From SHVO01 sp964576515 (GTDB lineage Bacteria; Pseudomonadota; Alphaproteobacteria; Rhodospirillales; Rhodospirillaceae), in contig CAZNUW010000004.1 of the NCBI GenBank assembly GCA_964576515.1, positions 186,001 through 250,000 on the forward strand: 64,000 nt of DNA, given 5' to 3'. The position numbers and the translations under genes were made by a program. Positions 16,710 to 25,544 of the stretch are shown in pieces. The stretch's first letter is position 1. Each line of letters starts with the position of its first letter. The notes below the pieces were generated by a model that saw nothing but the letters and a program-made list of their open reading frames with translations, had not been told where the DNA came from and made no database searches.

Positions 16710-19544
16710 TTAGTGGGCGTCCGCCCAGTTATGGCCGGTCCCGACGTCCACGGTCAACGGCACGTCCAGGTGAGCGGCGTCCTCCATGACCTTTTTGATC
16801 ACGGGTTTGGCGGCGTCGAGTTCGCCGACGGGCACCTCGAACACCAGTTCGTCATGCACCTGGAGCAGCATATCCGCTGTAAGGCCGGCCGCCTGCAAGG
16901 CGCCGGGCAGGCGGATCATCGCCCGTTTGATGATGTCGGCCGCGCCCCCCTGGATCGGCGCGTTGATGGCCGCGCGCTCGGCGAAGCCTCGCATGTTCGG
17001 GTTCTTGTCGTTGATGCCGGGCGTGAAGATCTTGCGGCCGAACAAGGTGGTGACAAACCCCTGGCGGCGGGCCTGCGCCTTGGTCTCTTCCATATAGGCG
17101 CGGATCTCGGGGAACTTCGCGAAATACGCTTCGATGTAGCTTTGCGCTTCGCCGCGCGGGATGCCGAGCTGACGGGCGAGGCCGAAGCCCGAGATGCCGT
17201 AGATGATTCCGAAGTTGATGGCTTTCGCGCTGCGCCGGACCATGGGGTCCATGCCTTCGATGGGCACGTTGAACATCTCGGACGCGGTGGCCGCGTGAAT
17301 GTCCTCGCCGTCCTTGAAGGCCTGCTTCAGGCGTTTCACGTCGGCGACATGCGCGACGAGACGCAATTCGATCTGGCTGTAGTCGGCCGACACCAGCGTC
17401 TTTCCCTTGGGCGCCACGAAGGCCTTACGGATCTTGCGGCCGTCCTCGGTACGGATGGGGATGTTCTGGAGGTTCGGATCGACCGAGGACAGACGTCCCG
17501 TGGATGCGATGGTCTGCGCAAAACTGGTGTGCACGCGTTTGGTGACCGGATTGATCGCCTTGGCGAGCGCGTCGGTGTAGGTGCTTTTCAGCTTGGAAAG
17601 CTGACGCCAGTCGAGCACGCGCGCCGGCAGGTCGTGGCCTTGCGAGGCCAGTTCCTCCAGCACGTCGGCGTCGGTGCCGTAGGCGCCGGTCTTGGCGCTT
17701 TTCTTGCCGCCCGGCAGGCTCATGCGCTCGAACAGGATTTCACCGAGCTGTTTGGGCGAGGCGATGTTGAAAGTATCGCCGGCAAGTTTGTGAATTTCGG
17801 TCTCCAGGTCCGCCATGCGTTTCGCGAAATCCTTCGAGAGATCGCCGAGCACGCCGGGATCGACCAGGATGCCTTTATGCTCCATCTCGCGCAGGACCGG
17901 GATCAGCGGGCGGTCCATGGTCTCGTAAACGGAGACGAGGCGTTCGGAGACGAGGCGCGGGCGCAGCTTCGCGTAAAGGCGGCGCGTGACGTCGGCGTCC
18001 TCGGCGGCGTAAGGCGTCGCTTTCTCCAGCGGCACCTTGTCGAAGGTGATCTGGTTCTTCCCCGTGCCGCAGACCTCGGCGAACGTAATGGTCGTGTGGT
18101 TCAGATGGCGCGCGACGGCGTCGTCCATGCCGTGACGAACCTGCGGGCTGGCTTCCAGCACGTAACACATCACCATGGTGTCATCGACCGGGGCGACGTC
18201 GATGCCCTCGCGCGCCAGGATGTGCATGTCGAATTTGATGTTGTGGCCGATCTTGAGGATGCTTGCGTCCTCCAGGACCGGCTTCAAAAGGCGGATCGCC
18301 TCGGCCACCGGAATCTGCGGCGGCGCATCGGTGGAATTGGCGTCCAGGTCGAGCGTGCCTTGCGCCTTGCTGCCCACATGGCGCAGCGGGATATAGGCGC
18401 CGGTGCCCGGCTCGACCGCGATCGACACGCCCACCAGATTGGCCTGCATCGGATCGAGGCCGTCGGTTTCGGTGTCCACCGCCATCCAGCCGTTCGCCCG
18501 CGCGCGGCGCATCCAGGTCTCAAGCGCGGCGGCGGTTTGGATGGTTTCGTATTTGCCGCGGTCGATGGCGCCGGTGGCGTCGGGCAAATGCAGCGGCGTC
18601 GATGTGGTCGCGGGACCGGCCGGCAGGTCGCCGACGGATGGCGCCCCGGTTTCCGCTACGCCGTCGGCGGCAAGTTTCGCGCTTACGCGCTGGATGAGGG
18701 ACTTGAACTCTTGCGCTTGCAAGAACGCGAATAGGGCGCCTGGTTCCGGGCTTTTCCACTTTAGATCGTCCAGCGGCACGTCCAGCGGCACCTGATCGTT
18801 CAAGGTGACCAGCTTCTTGGAAATGCGGGCTAAATCGGCGTGTGTTTGCAGGTTTTCCCGTCGTTTCGGCTGTTTGATTTCACCGGCGCGCGCCAAGAGC
18901 GTTTCAAGATCTCCGAACTGCGTAATGAGTTCAGCCGCGGTCTTGATGCCAATGCCCGGCACGCCGGGGACATTGTCGGTCGAATCGCCGGCCAGCGCCT
19001 GAACTTCGATCACCTTGCCGGGATCGACACCAAATTTTTCCCGGACCTGTTCCGGCCCGATCGGCTGGCTTTTCATGGGATCGCGCATCGAAACGCCCGG
19101 GCGTATCAACTGCATCAAATCCTTGTCGGCCGAGATGACGACGACTTCGATTCCTTCCGCCGCCGCGCGCCGCGCATAAGTGGCGATCACATCGTCCGCT
19201 TCATAACCTTCCATCTCGAGGCAGCAGACGTTGAAAGCTTTTGTGGCGTCGCGGATCAATCCAAATTGGGGAACCAGATCTTCCGGCGGAGGCGGCCTGT
19301 GGGCCTTATAGTCCGCATATATCTGATTGCGGAACGTTTCGCGCTTGGAGTCAAAGACGACCGCGATGTATTCCTCAACTTTCGTGTCGCGCAAATCGTC
19401 CAGCAGTTTGATCAACATGCTGGAAAATCCGTACACGGCGTTGACCGACGTGCCGTCGCTCCGGGGCTTAATGTCCCTAATCGCGAAATAGGCGCGGAAG
19501 ATGTAGCCGGAGCCGTCGATAAGATAGAGGCGCTTGGCCGTCAT
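16710..19544 (-). CDS. polA: DNA polymerase I
   Basis: A 944-residue repair and Okazaki-fragment polymerase with all three domains. Residues 1-290 form the 5'-3' exonuclease (LIDGSGYIFRAYF, YEADDVIAT, GDSTDNVPGVPGIG). The proofreading 3'-5' exonuclease starts near residue 350 with an intact DTETDG motif. The C-terminal polymerase has motif A DYSQIELR, motif B RRSAKAINFGIIYG and motif C QVHDELVFEV. The length is normal for the family. A small zinc-finger gene lies just upstream and may be co-transcribed. Confidence 0.97.
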   Translation of the reverse strand: MTAKRLYLIDGSGYIFRAYFAIRDIKPRSDGTSVNAVYGFSSMLIKLLDDLRDTKVEEYIAVVFDSKRETFRNQIYADYKAHRPPPPEDLVPQFGLIRDATKAFNVCCLEMEGYEADDVIATYARRAAAEGIEVVVISADKDLMQLIRPGVSMRDPMKSQPIGPEQVREKFGVDPGKVIEVQALAGDSTDNVPGVPGIGIKTAAELITQFGDLETLLARAGEIKQPKRRENLQTHADLARISKKLVTLNDQVPLDVPLDDLKWKSPEPGALFAFLQAQEFKSLIQRVSAKLAADGVAETGAPSVGDLPAGPATTSTPLHLPDATGAIDRGKYETIQTAAALETWMRRARANGWMAVDTETDGLDPMQANLVGVSIAVEPGTGAYIPLRHVGSKAQGTLDLDANSTDAPPQIPVAEAIRLLKPVLEDASILKIGHNIKFDMHILAREGIDVAPVDDTMVMCYVLEASPQVRHGMDDAVARHLNHTTITFAEVCGTGKNQITFDKVPLEKATPYAAEDADVTRRLYAKLRPRLVSERLVSVYETMDRPLIPVLREMEHKGILVDPGVLGDLSKDFAKRMADLETEIHKLAGDTFNIASPKQLGEILFERMSLPGGKKSAKTGAYGTDADVLEELASQGHDLPARVLDWRQLSKLKSTYTDALAKAINPVTKRVHTSFAQTIASTGRLSSVDPNLQNIPIRTEDGRKIRKAFVAPKGKTLVSADYSQIELRLVAHVADVKRLKQAFKDGEDIHAATASEMFNVPIEGMDPMVRRSAKAINFGIIYGISGFGLARQLGIPRGEAQSYIEAYFAKFPEIRAYMEETKAQARRQGFVTTLFGRKIFTPGINDKNPNMRGFAERAAINAPIQGGAADIIKRAMIRLPGALQAAGLTADMLLQVHDELVFEVPVGELDAAKPVIKKVMEDAAHLDVPLTVDVGTGHNWADAH

Positions 19545-19553
19545 CGAAAAGGA

Positions 19554-19739
19554 TCAGTGCCCGTGATGGGCGTCTGCGCCTTCCTTGAGGAGGTAGCGGC
19601 GACCGCAATAGGGGCAGTCGATCTCGCCCTCTTGCGGCTTGATGCGCAGGAAGACACGCGGGTGACCGAGCGCGCCCCCGCCGCCGTCGCAGGCGACCGC
19701 AGGCGATTCGACGGTGATGATTTCGGTGGGTTCGGCCAT
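19554..19739 (-). CDS. Zinc-finger domain protein (zf-CHCC, NDUFS6-like)
   Basis: A 61-residue protein whose motif pattern VACDGGGGALGHPRVFL followed by IDCPYCGRRY gives the Cys-His-Cys-Cys ligands of the zf-CHCC family. Such small proteins are common in alphaproteobacteria and resemble the complex I subunit NDUFS6; the bacterial role is not settled. It sits nine bases before polA on the same strand and so may be the first gene of that transcript. Confidence 0.87.
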   Translation of the reverse strand: MAEPTEIITVESPAVACDGGGGALGHPRVFLRIKPQEGEIDCPYCGRRYLLKEGADAHHGH

Positions 19740-19838
19740 GGCTTGATCCGCGGAAAGGTCCAGAGAAGATGGATAGTTGTTTAACCTGTCCGCCCGGCCC
19801 TTTCAACGTTCCCAAAAACCGTTTAACAATCGCATGTT

Positions 19839-20810
19839 ATGACCAATTCCGCGGCCACTTCCCTGCCGGATCTCGCCGTCGAGATCACAGGCCTGAACAA
19901 GACCTACCGTTCGCGCAAGGGCGTCAAGACCGCGTTGGTGGATTTCTCGCTTCAAATCCCGCGCGGCTCCTTTTTCGGCCTCCTGGGGCCAAACGGCGCG
20001 GGCAAGTCGACCATGATCAACATCATGGCGGGCCTGGTCGCGAAAAGCTCCGGCACGGTGAAGATCTGGGATTACGACATCGCGAAGGACGAGCGCCACG
20101 CGCGCCTGGCCATCGGCGTGGTGCCGCAGGAACTCAACCTCGATCCGTTCTTCACGCCGCGCGAACTCCTGGAGGTGCAGGCGGGCCTGTACGGCGTGCC
20201 GAAGAACGAGCGCCGCACGGATGAGATCCTGGAAGTCGTCGGCCTCGCCGACAAAGCCAACGCCTACGCCCGCGCGCTGTCGGGCGGGATGCGCCGCCGC
20301 CTGTTGATCGCCAAGGCGCTGGTGCATACGCCGCCGGTGATCGTCCTGGACGAGCCCACCGCGGGCGTTGACGTGGGCTTGCGCCAGCATCTGTGGAAAC
20401 ACATGCGCCAGCTGAACGCCATCGGCACGACGATCCTGCTCACCACACACTATCTCGAGGAAGCCGAGGAGCTGTGCGACCGCATCGCGATCATCGACCA
20501 CGGCCGTCTGGTGGCGTGCGACACCAAGCGCAACCTTCTGCGCCAGCTGGACAACAAGTCGGTGACCTTCATCCTGTCGGAGCCTCTCGCGGCGGTGCCC
20601 GACGCGCTCGCGCGCTTCAATCCCACGCAGCCGTCGGCCGGCGAGATCCATATCGCCTACCGGCCCAGCTCCAACGCCATGCGCGAGATCCTCGACGCCG
20701 CGCGGGCCTGCAATCTGCCCATCGCCGACATGCGGACCGAGGAAGTCGAACTCGAGGATATTTTCCTTCAGCTCACGGCGCGCGCGCCGGGCGAGACCGC
20801 CGAGGCGTGA
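19839..20810 (+). CDS. ABC transporter ATP-binding protein (ABC-2 export type)
   Basis: A 323-residue ATPase with Walker A GPNGAGKST, Q-loop VVPQELN, signature ALSGGMRRR, Walker B VIVLDEPTAG and switch TTHY. The C-terminal extension after residue 230 matches the YadG/NodI/CcmA-like export group. Such ATPases normally pair with an ABC-2 permease encoded next door, but the next gene encodes a lipoprotein lipase, so the permease must be elsewhere or is lost. It is divergent from the zinc-finger/polA unit. The downstream gene begins two bases after its stop, suggesting tight co-expression. Confidence 0.9.
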   Translation: MTNSAATSLPDLAVEITGLNKTYRSRKGVKTALVDFSLQIPRGSFFGLLGPNGAGKSTMINIMAGLVAKSSGTVKIWDYDIAKDERHARLAIGVVPQELNLDPFFTPRELLEVQAGLYGVPKNERRTDEILEVVGLADKANAYARALSGGMRRRLLIAKALVHTPPVIVLDEPTAGVDVGLRQHLWKHMRQLNAIGTTILLTTHYLEEAEELCDRIAIIDHGRLVACDTKRNLLRQLDNKSVTFILSEPLAAVPDALARFNPTQPSAGEIHIAYRPSSNAMREILDAARACNLPIADMRTEEVELEDIFLQLTARAPGETAEA

Positions 20811-20812
20811 CG

Positions 20813-21829
20813 ATGCTGGCGCGGCGCCTCGCATATGTGATGGCCGCGCTGCTTGCGCTCGCCGCCTGCGCGCCCCGGATCGCGCCCGCGGGCGCACCGG
20901 TCACGGACGCGGTGATTTCCGACAGCGTGTTCACGACCTCGGACGGCCTCGCGCTGCCGGTCCGGCGCTGGCTACCGGCGGATGGCCAGCCTCATGCCGT
21001 CGTGCTCGCGCTGCATGGGTTCAACGACTACAGCAAGGCGTTCGATAAGGTGCCGGATGCGCCCGGCGTGGGGCCGACCCTCGCCGCGCATGGGATCGCC
21101 GTGTACGCCTACGATCAGCGCGGATTCGGCCGCGCGCCCGACGCCGGCTTCTGGCAGGGCCGCGACGGCATGGTGGCCGACGCCAAGGATTTCATCGCCC
21201 TTCTGCGCAAGACCTATCCGGGAACGCCGGTGTACCTGTTGGGCGAAAGCATGGGCGGCGCGGTGGCCATCGCGGCGCTGGCCGACGCGGTTCCGGGGTT
21301 CGTCGACGGCGCTATTTTGGCCGCGCCCGCGGTGTGGGCGCGCTCGACCATGCCGCTCACCTATCGCGTGGCCTTGTGGATCGGGGTGCGGATCATGCCG
21401 GGCTTCAAGCCGTCGGGCCGCGGCCTCGGCTATCAGGCGAGCGACAACATCGAGATGCTGCGGGACAACGGGCGCGATCCCCTGTTCATCAAACAGACCC
21501 GCATCGACGCCATCTACGGATTGTCCAACCTCATGGATGAAGCGCTGGCGCGCGTCCCGGACGTGAAGGCGCGCACGCTTTATCTTTATGGCGCCAAGGA
21601 CGAGATCATCCCGCGGGCGCCGACCCAGGAAGCCCTCCTGCGTATGGCGGGCGCCAATCGCCGCCCGCAGGTGGCGTTCTATCCGGACGGCTGGCACGTG
21701 CTCCTGCGCGACAAGCAGGCCGAAACCGTGTTGGCGGATATCGTCGCCTTCATCGATCACCCCAACACGCCGCTGCCCTCGCGCGCCGACGATCGGGCGA
21801 TCGCGCGGCTGCAGGCGGCGGCGCGGTAG
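20813..21829 (+). CDS. Alpha/beta hydrolase lipoprotein (monoacylglycerol lipase/lysophospholipase-like)
   Basis: A 338-residue protein. The N-terminal lipobox LAAC gives a lipidated Cys near residue 19, so it is anchored in the envelope. The hydrolase fold has LHGFNDYS (oxyanion region), nucleophile motif GESMGG, acid in YGAKDEIIP and the final His in DGWHVLL. This matches the Hydrolase_4 group that cleaves monoacylglycerols or lysophospholipids. ATG 20813 follows the ABC ATPase stop by two bases. Joint action in lipid traffic is inference. Confidence 0.85.
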   Translation: MLARRLAYVMAALLALAACAPRIAPAGAPVTDAVISDSVFTTSDGLALPVRRWLPADGQPHAVVLALHGFNDYSKAFDKVPDAPGVGPTLAAHGIAVYAYDQRGFGRAPDAGFWQGRDGMVADAKDFIALLRKTYPGTPVYLLGESMGGAVAIAALADAVPGFVDGAILAAPAVWARSTMPLTYRVALWIGVRIMPGFKPSGRGLGYQASDNIEMLRDNGRDPLFIKQTRIDAIYGLSNLMDEALARVPDVKARTLYLYGAKDEIIPRAPTQEALLRMAGANRRPQVAFYPDGWHVLLRDKQAETVLADIVAFIDHPNTPLPSRADDRAIARLQAAAR

Positions 21830-21909
21830 GCCGGTTCCTGTGAATCCACCGGGATTTGGCGCCTCAAACACTTGAAATCGCAGGGTTTGCGCGCGCCCCG
21901 GCAATGTCA

Positions 21910-21915
21910 TATGTT
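21910..21915 (+). promoter_or_regulatory. Possible promoter -10 box for the tRNA-Arg gene
   Basis: TATGTT at 21910-21915, with TTTGCG at 21886-21891 after an 18-base spacer as a weak -35. Its placement 12 bases before the tRNA fits, but the match is poor. Confidence 0.3.
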
Positions 21916-21926
21916 CCCGCCCATGC

Positions 21927-22003
21927 GTGCCCGTAGCTCAGCTGGATAGAGCGTCGCCCTCCGGAGGCGAAGGTCAGGGGTTCGAATCCCTTCGGGCACG
22001 CCA
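21927..22003 (+). tRNA. tRNA-Arg (anticodon CCG)
   Basis: A 77-nt cloverleaf. The acceptor stem GTGCCCG pairs with CGGGCAC, followed by discriminator G and an encoded CCA. The D-stem is GCTC/GAGC, and the anticodon stem TCGCC/GGCGA encloses the loop CTCCGGA with anticodon CCG, reading CGG. The T-loop TTCGAAT is canonical. No integrated element is seen at its 3' end. Confidence 0.97.
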
Positions 22004-22037
22004 TCCTGCTTCGCGCCTTAGGCGTTCCGCAGGATTT
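22003..22037 (+). terminator. Weak hairpin after the tRNA
   Basis: ATCCTGC pairs with GCAGGAT across a 19-base loop that has a smaller inner stem, followed by only a short T run. It may end the tRNA transcript. Confidence 0.4.
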
Positions 22038-22058
22038 GCCCGCAGTGCGGACGAAAAC

Positions 22059-23630
22059 TCAGCGCCGCAAGATGCCGCCGAGGGCGCCGCGGACAATGGC
22101 GCGGCCGATGGAGCCGCCCATGGATCCCCCGATGGACTTCCCGATATTGGCGGCGACATCTCCCACCACGCGGTTGGTCACGGTGCGGGTGACGCTGCGC
22201 GCGATCAGTTGACCCGACGACAGGCGTTTGTTGCGCGGGGTGTTGGTGCCGAAGATCGTTCCAACCATCGCGCCGAACTTTCCGAGCACACCGTCCTCGG
22301 ACGGAGGCTGTTGGTGCGCTTGCCCATCGGGCGCCGCCGTCTGCAGGCGTCCGTGCAAGATCTCGTAGGCGGATTCGGACTCGACGGCCTGATCGTATTT
22401 CCCCCGAACCGGCGAGGCGTCCATGATCGCCTTGCGTTCCGCGGGCGTGATCGGGCCAAGGCGCGCGGACGGCGGCCTGACCAAGGCGCGTTCGACGATC
22501 GACGGCGTCGCGTTGTCGTCGAGGAAGGACATCAGGGCTTCGCCCTTGCCGAGTTCCATGATCGCCGTCGCCGTATCGAGCGCGGGGTTCTTGCGGAATG
22601 TCTCGGCCGCCGCCTTCACGGCCTTCTGATCGCGCGGCGTGAAGGCGCGCAGCGCGTGCTGAATGCGGTTGCCAAGCTGCGCGAGCACTTTGTCGGGTAC
22701 GTCGAGCGGGTTCTGGGTCACGAAATAGACACCGACGCCCTTGGAGCGGATGAGGCGCACGACTTGTTCGATCTTGTCGAGCAGCGCCTTGGGCGCATCG
22801 GTGAACAAGAGGTGCGCTTCGTCGAAGAAGAAGCACAGCTTCGGTTTGTCCTGGTCGCCGACTTCCGGCAGTTCCTCGAACAGTTCCGAAAGGAGCCACA
22901 GCAGGAAGGTCGCGTACAATCGCGGGCTTCCCATGAGTTTGTCGGCCGCGAGGATGTTGATCGCGCCGCGCCCGTCGCGGTCGGTGCGCATGAGATCCTT
23001 GAGGGCGAGGGCGGGCTCGCTGAAGAAGGCGTTGCCGCCCTGGTTCTCGAGCACAAGGAGTTGGCGCTGGATGGCGCCGACGGTGGCCTTGGAAACATTT
23101 CCGTACATCGTCGTTAGTTCGGCGGCGTTGTCGGCGAGGTATCCCAGGATCGCGCGCAAGTCCTTCAGGTCCAGTAACAAGAGGCCCTGTTCGTCGGCGA
23201 TGCGGAAGGCGATGTTGAGCACGCCTTCTTGCGTGTCGTTGAGGTCCATGAGGCGCGCGAGCAGAAGCGGCCCCATTTCGGAAATCGTCGCGCGCACAGG
23301 ATGTCCCTGTTCACCGAACAGATCCCAGAAGACCACGGGATAGCGGTCGGGTTCGTAGGTAAAGCCCATGCCCGCGGCGCGCTCGACCAACGCGGCCTTG
23401 GCTTCGCCGGGGGCGGCGAGCCCCGAGAGATCGCCTTTGATGTCGGCGGCGAAAACGGAAACGCCGGCCCGCGAAAGCCCTTCGGCCAGGATCTGCAAAG
23501 TCACGGTCTTGCCGGTGCCGGTGGCGCCCGCAACCAGGCCGTGCCGGTTCGCCATGGCCAATGTCAGGAACTGGGGCGTCGCGCCCTGGCCGATGAAGAG
23601 GGCGCCGTTTTGATCGGGGGGCTCGGTCAT
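22059..23630 (-). CDS. HerA/YjgR-like ATPase (DUF853 family)
   Basis: A 523-residue P-loop ATPase of the DUF853 (YjgR) group, related to FtsK/HerA helicases. Walker A is GATGTGKT near residue 34; Walker B-like LCFFFDEAHLLF and the sensor region VYFVTQNPLDVP follow. The C-terminus is glycine-rich and repetitive (GGSMGGSIGRA). Its true role is unknown, though the family is widespread in proteobacteria. It is a single gene on the minus strand, divergent from the second amidohydrolase. Confidence 0.9.
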   Translation of the reverse strand: MTEPPDQNGALFIGQGATPQFLTLAMANRHGLVAGATGTGKTVTLQILAEGLSRAGVSVFAADIKGDLSGLAAPGEAKAALVERAAGMGFTYEPDRYPVVFWDLFGEQGHPVRATISEMGPLLLARLMDLNDTQEGVLNIAFRIADEQGLLLLDLKDLRAILGYLADNAAELTTMYGNVSKATVGAIQRQLLVLENQGGNAFFSEPALALKDLMRTDRDGRGAINILAADKLMGSPRLYATFLLWLLSELFEELPEVGDQDKPKLCFFFDEAHLLFTDAPKALLDKIEQVVRLIRSKGVGVYFVTQNPLDVPDKVLAQLGNRIQHALRAFTPRDQKAVKAAAETFRKNPALDTATAIMELGKGEALMSFLDDNATPSIVERALVRPPSARLGPITPAERKAIMDASPVRGKYDQAVESESAYEILHGRLQTAAPDGQAHQQPPSEDGVLGKFGAMVGTIFGTNTPRNKRLSSGQLIARSVTRTVTNRVVGDVAANIGKSIGGSMGGSIGRAIVRGALGGILRR

Positions 23631-23763
23631 GATTCTTGTTTGTTCCGCGTCACAGAATCTTATTCTAAACGCGGCCGAGACTTATGTGCAAAGTTAGCTT
23701 GGGGCGTTCGCCCGATCCGCGGCGGCGTTCCTGCGTCCCTAGCCCGAGGTGGAGGATCACTCA

Positions 23764-25098
23764 ATGAAGGCGTTCTTCCCAATCTTTTGTGCGGTTGTCG
23801 TATCGGCCGTGACGCTTCTGTCGGGGGCGGCGGCGGCGCAGAGTCCGGCCGCAACGGCATTCGTGAACGTGACGGTCGTGCCTATGGACTCACCGCGCGT
23901 GGATGCGGGGCAAACGGTGCTTGTGCAGGGCGGACGGATCGCGGCCATCGGCCCCGCCGCGCACATCAACGTGCCGGCGGGCGCTTTGAAGATCGATGGG
24001 ACCGGAAAGTTCCTCATCCCGGGTCTCGCCGAGATGCACGGTCACAACCCGCCGCCCGGGTCCAGCGACGAGACCGTCGCGCGGACCTACTATCTCTATG
24101 TCGCCAACGGCGTGACGACGGTGCGCAGCATGCTGGGCTGGGATGGCCAGCTCGCGCTGCGTGAAAAGGTGCGCCGTGGCGACTTGTTAGGGCCGACGCT
24201 TTATCTGGCGGGTCCCAGTTTCAACGGGCAGACGGTGACCTCGCCGGCGCAGGCGATCCAGCGTGTACGCGAACAGAAAAACCAGGGCTGGGATCTTCTC
24301 AAGGTGCATCCGGGCGTGTCGCGCGCGGCCTATGACGCCATGGCGCGCACAGCCGCCGAAGTGGATATCGACTTCGCGGGGCACGTGCCCGCCGATGTGG
24401 GGCTGCCCCATGCGATCGCGCAAGGGCAGCGCACGATCGACCATCTCGACGGCTACATCGAGCATCTCGGCGCGGCGACCGGCGCGGTGGACCCTGCGAA
24501 GCTGCAAGACATCGTGCGGATCACGCGTGGCTACGGCGCGGCGGTGGTGCCGACCATGGTGTTGTGGGACACGATCATCGGCGCGCACGAACTTTCGACA
24601 CTGATGGGCTTCGCGGAACTGAGATATATGCCGGCGCGGGAGGTCGAGGCGTGGCGCGCGAGCTATGAGAAGCGGCGCGCGGCGCCCGGGTTCGACGCCG
24701 CGGCCGCGCGCGCCGTGGCCGCCAATCGCCGACACGTGCTGAAAGCGCTGAGCGACGGCGGTGTGGAGATCCTGTTCGGGACGGACTCCCCGCAACAGTT
24801 CAGCGTGCCGGGTTTCTCCATTCACCGCGAGATGCAGGCCATGCGCGCCGCCGGCATGTCGACGTACGACATCTTGCGCTCGGCCACACGTAATGTGGCG
24901 GAGCACCTCGGCGAGGCGGGCGAATTCGGGATCGTCGCGCCCGGCGCCCGCGCCGACCTCGTGCTGTTGAAAGGCAATCCCCTGGACGACATCGGTCACG
25001 TCGCGCGCCAGGCGGGCGTGATGGTGCGGGGACAATGGCTGAGCGAGCAGGAGATCGCCAAAAGGCTGGATGAGATCGCGGCTGGACCGCGCAATTAG
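23764..25098 (+). CDS. Exported amidohydrolase-family protein
   Basis: A 444-residue periplasmic hydrolase. The signal peptide ends near AAAAQ (residue 26). The HxH metal motif is EMHGH at H92/H94, later ligands fall in DFAGHVP and TIDHLDG, the catalytic Asp is in LFGTDSP, and the C-terminal strand ADLVLLKGNPLDD is typical. ATG 23764 follows a good GGAGG site; an in-frame GTG at 23749 contains that site and is rejected. It is the same superfamily as 4056-5282 but not obviously a recent duplicate. A cytochrome c'-like gene follows after 14 bases. Confidence 0.86.
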   Translation: MKAFFPIFCAVVVSAVTLLSGAAAAQSPAATAFVNVTVVPMDSPRVDAGQTVLVQGGRIAAIGPAAHINVPAGALKIDGTGKFLIPGLAEMHGHNPPPGSSDETVARTYYLYVANGVTTVRSMLGWDGQLALREKVRRGDLLGPTLYLAGPSFNGQTVTSPAQAIQRVREQKNQGWDLLKVHPGVSRAAYDAMARTAAEVDIDFAGHVPADVGLPHAIAQGQRTIDHLDGYIEHLGAATGAVDPAKLQDIVRITRGYGAAVVPTMVLWDTIIGAHELSTLMGFAELRYMPAREVEAWRASYEKRRAAPGFDAAAARAVAANRRHVLKALSDGGVEILFGTDSPQQFSVPGFSIHREMQAMRAAGMSTYDILRSATRNVAEHLGEAGEFGIVAPGARADLVLLKGNPLDDIGHVARQAGVMVRGQWLSEQEIAKRLDEIAAGPRN

Positions 25099-25112
25099 GC
25101 GGATGGGCGGTA

Positions 25113-25544
25113 ATGCGCGGACTGAGGCGGGTTCTGGGAGCAGTGGCTGTTTTCGCGATGCTGTGCGCCGCACCGACGTCGGCGAACCCGGACGCCGTCG
25201 CCTATCGCCAACATTTGATGAAGACCCTCGAGGCGCAGTTTCAAGCCATCATGCTGGTCGTAACGGCCGGCGCGCCGCCGGAAAACTTGTATTCGCACCT
25301 CTCCGCCGCATTGCTCACCGCGCAGGCGATGCCCGACGCTTTCCAGCCGCGTGTGCTAGGTGGAAGCTCGGCCCCGCAGATCTGGACGAAATGGGACGAT
25401 TTCACATTCTATATGGACGAGTTCGAGGCGGCCATCGCCATCGCCACCGAAGCCGCGCGCGGCGGCACCGCCCCGCACGATGTCCTCTACCACATCGACG
25501 CCATCAGTTGCCGCAAGTGCCATGACCGCTATCGGCGTTATTGA
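25113..25544 (+). CDS. Cytochrome c'-like exported protein
   Basis: A 143-residue exported protein with a signal peptide (cleaved near PTSANP) and a helical body. At the C-terminus, CRKCHDRYR gives the CxxCH heme c attachment site, the layout of class II cytochromes c'. Members bind NO or act as electron carriers in the periplasm. The exact role here is unknown. It follows an amidohydrolase gene and overlaps the next gene by 23 bases if that gene starts at 25522. Confidence 0.82.
   Translation: MRGLRRVLGAVAVFAMLCAAPTSANPDAVAYRQHLMKTLEAQFQAIMLVVTAGAPPENLYSHLSAALLTAQAMPDAFQPRVLGGSSAPQIWTKWDDFTFYMDEFEAAIAIATEAARGGTAPHDVLYHIDAISCRKCHDRYRRY

Noticed and set aside
15228..18734. A very long plus-strand open frame (1168 codons) opposite the TPR and polA genes
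   Set aside because: It is the antisense shadow of two well-supported genes in GC-rich DNA and has no recognisable domain.
21927..22100. An integration site or mobile element at the tRNA-Arg gene
   Set aside because: There is no integrase nearby and no repeat of the tRNA 3' end in the downstream sequence; a conserved DUF853 gene follows.
4056..25098. A recent duplication giving the two amidohydrolases
   Set aside because: Both share family motifs only; metal-motif contexts (DTHVH versus EMHGH) and lengths differ, so they are distant superfamily members.
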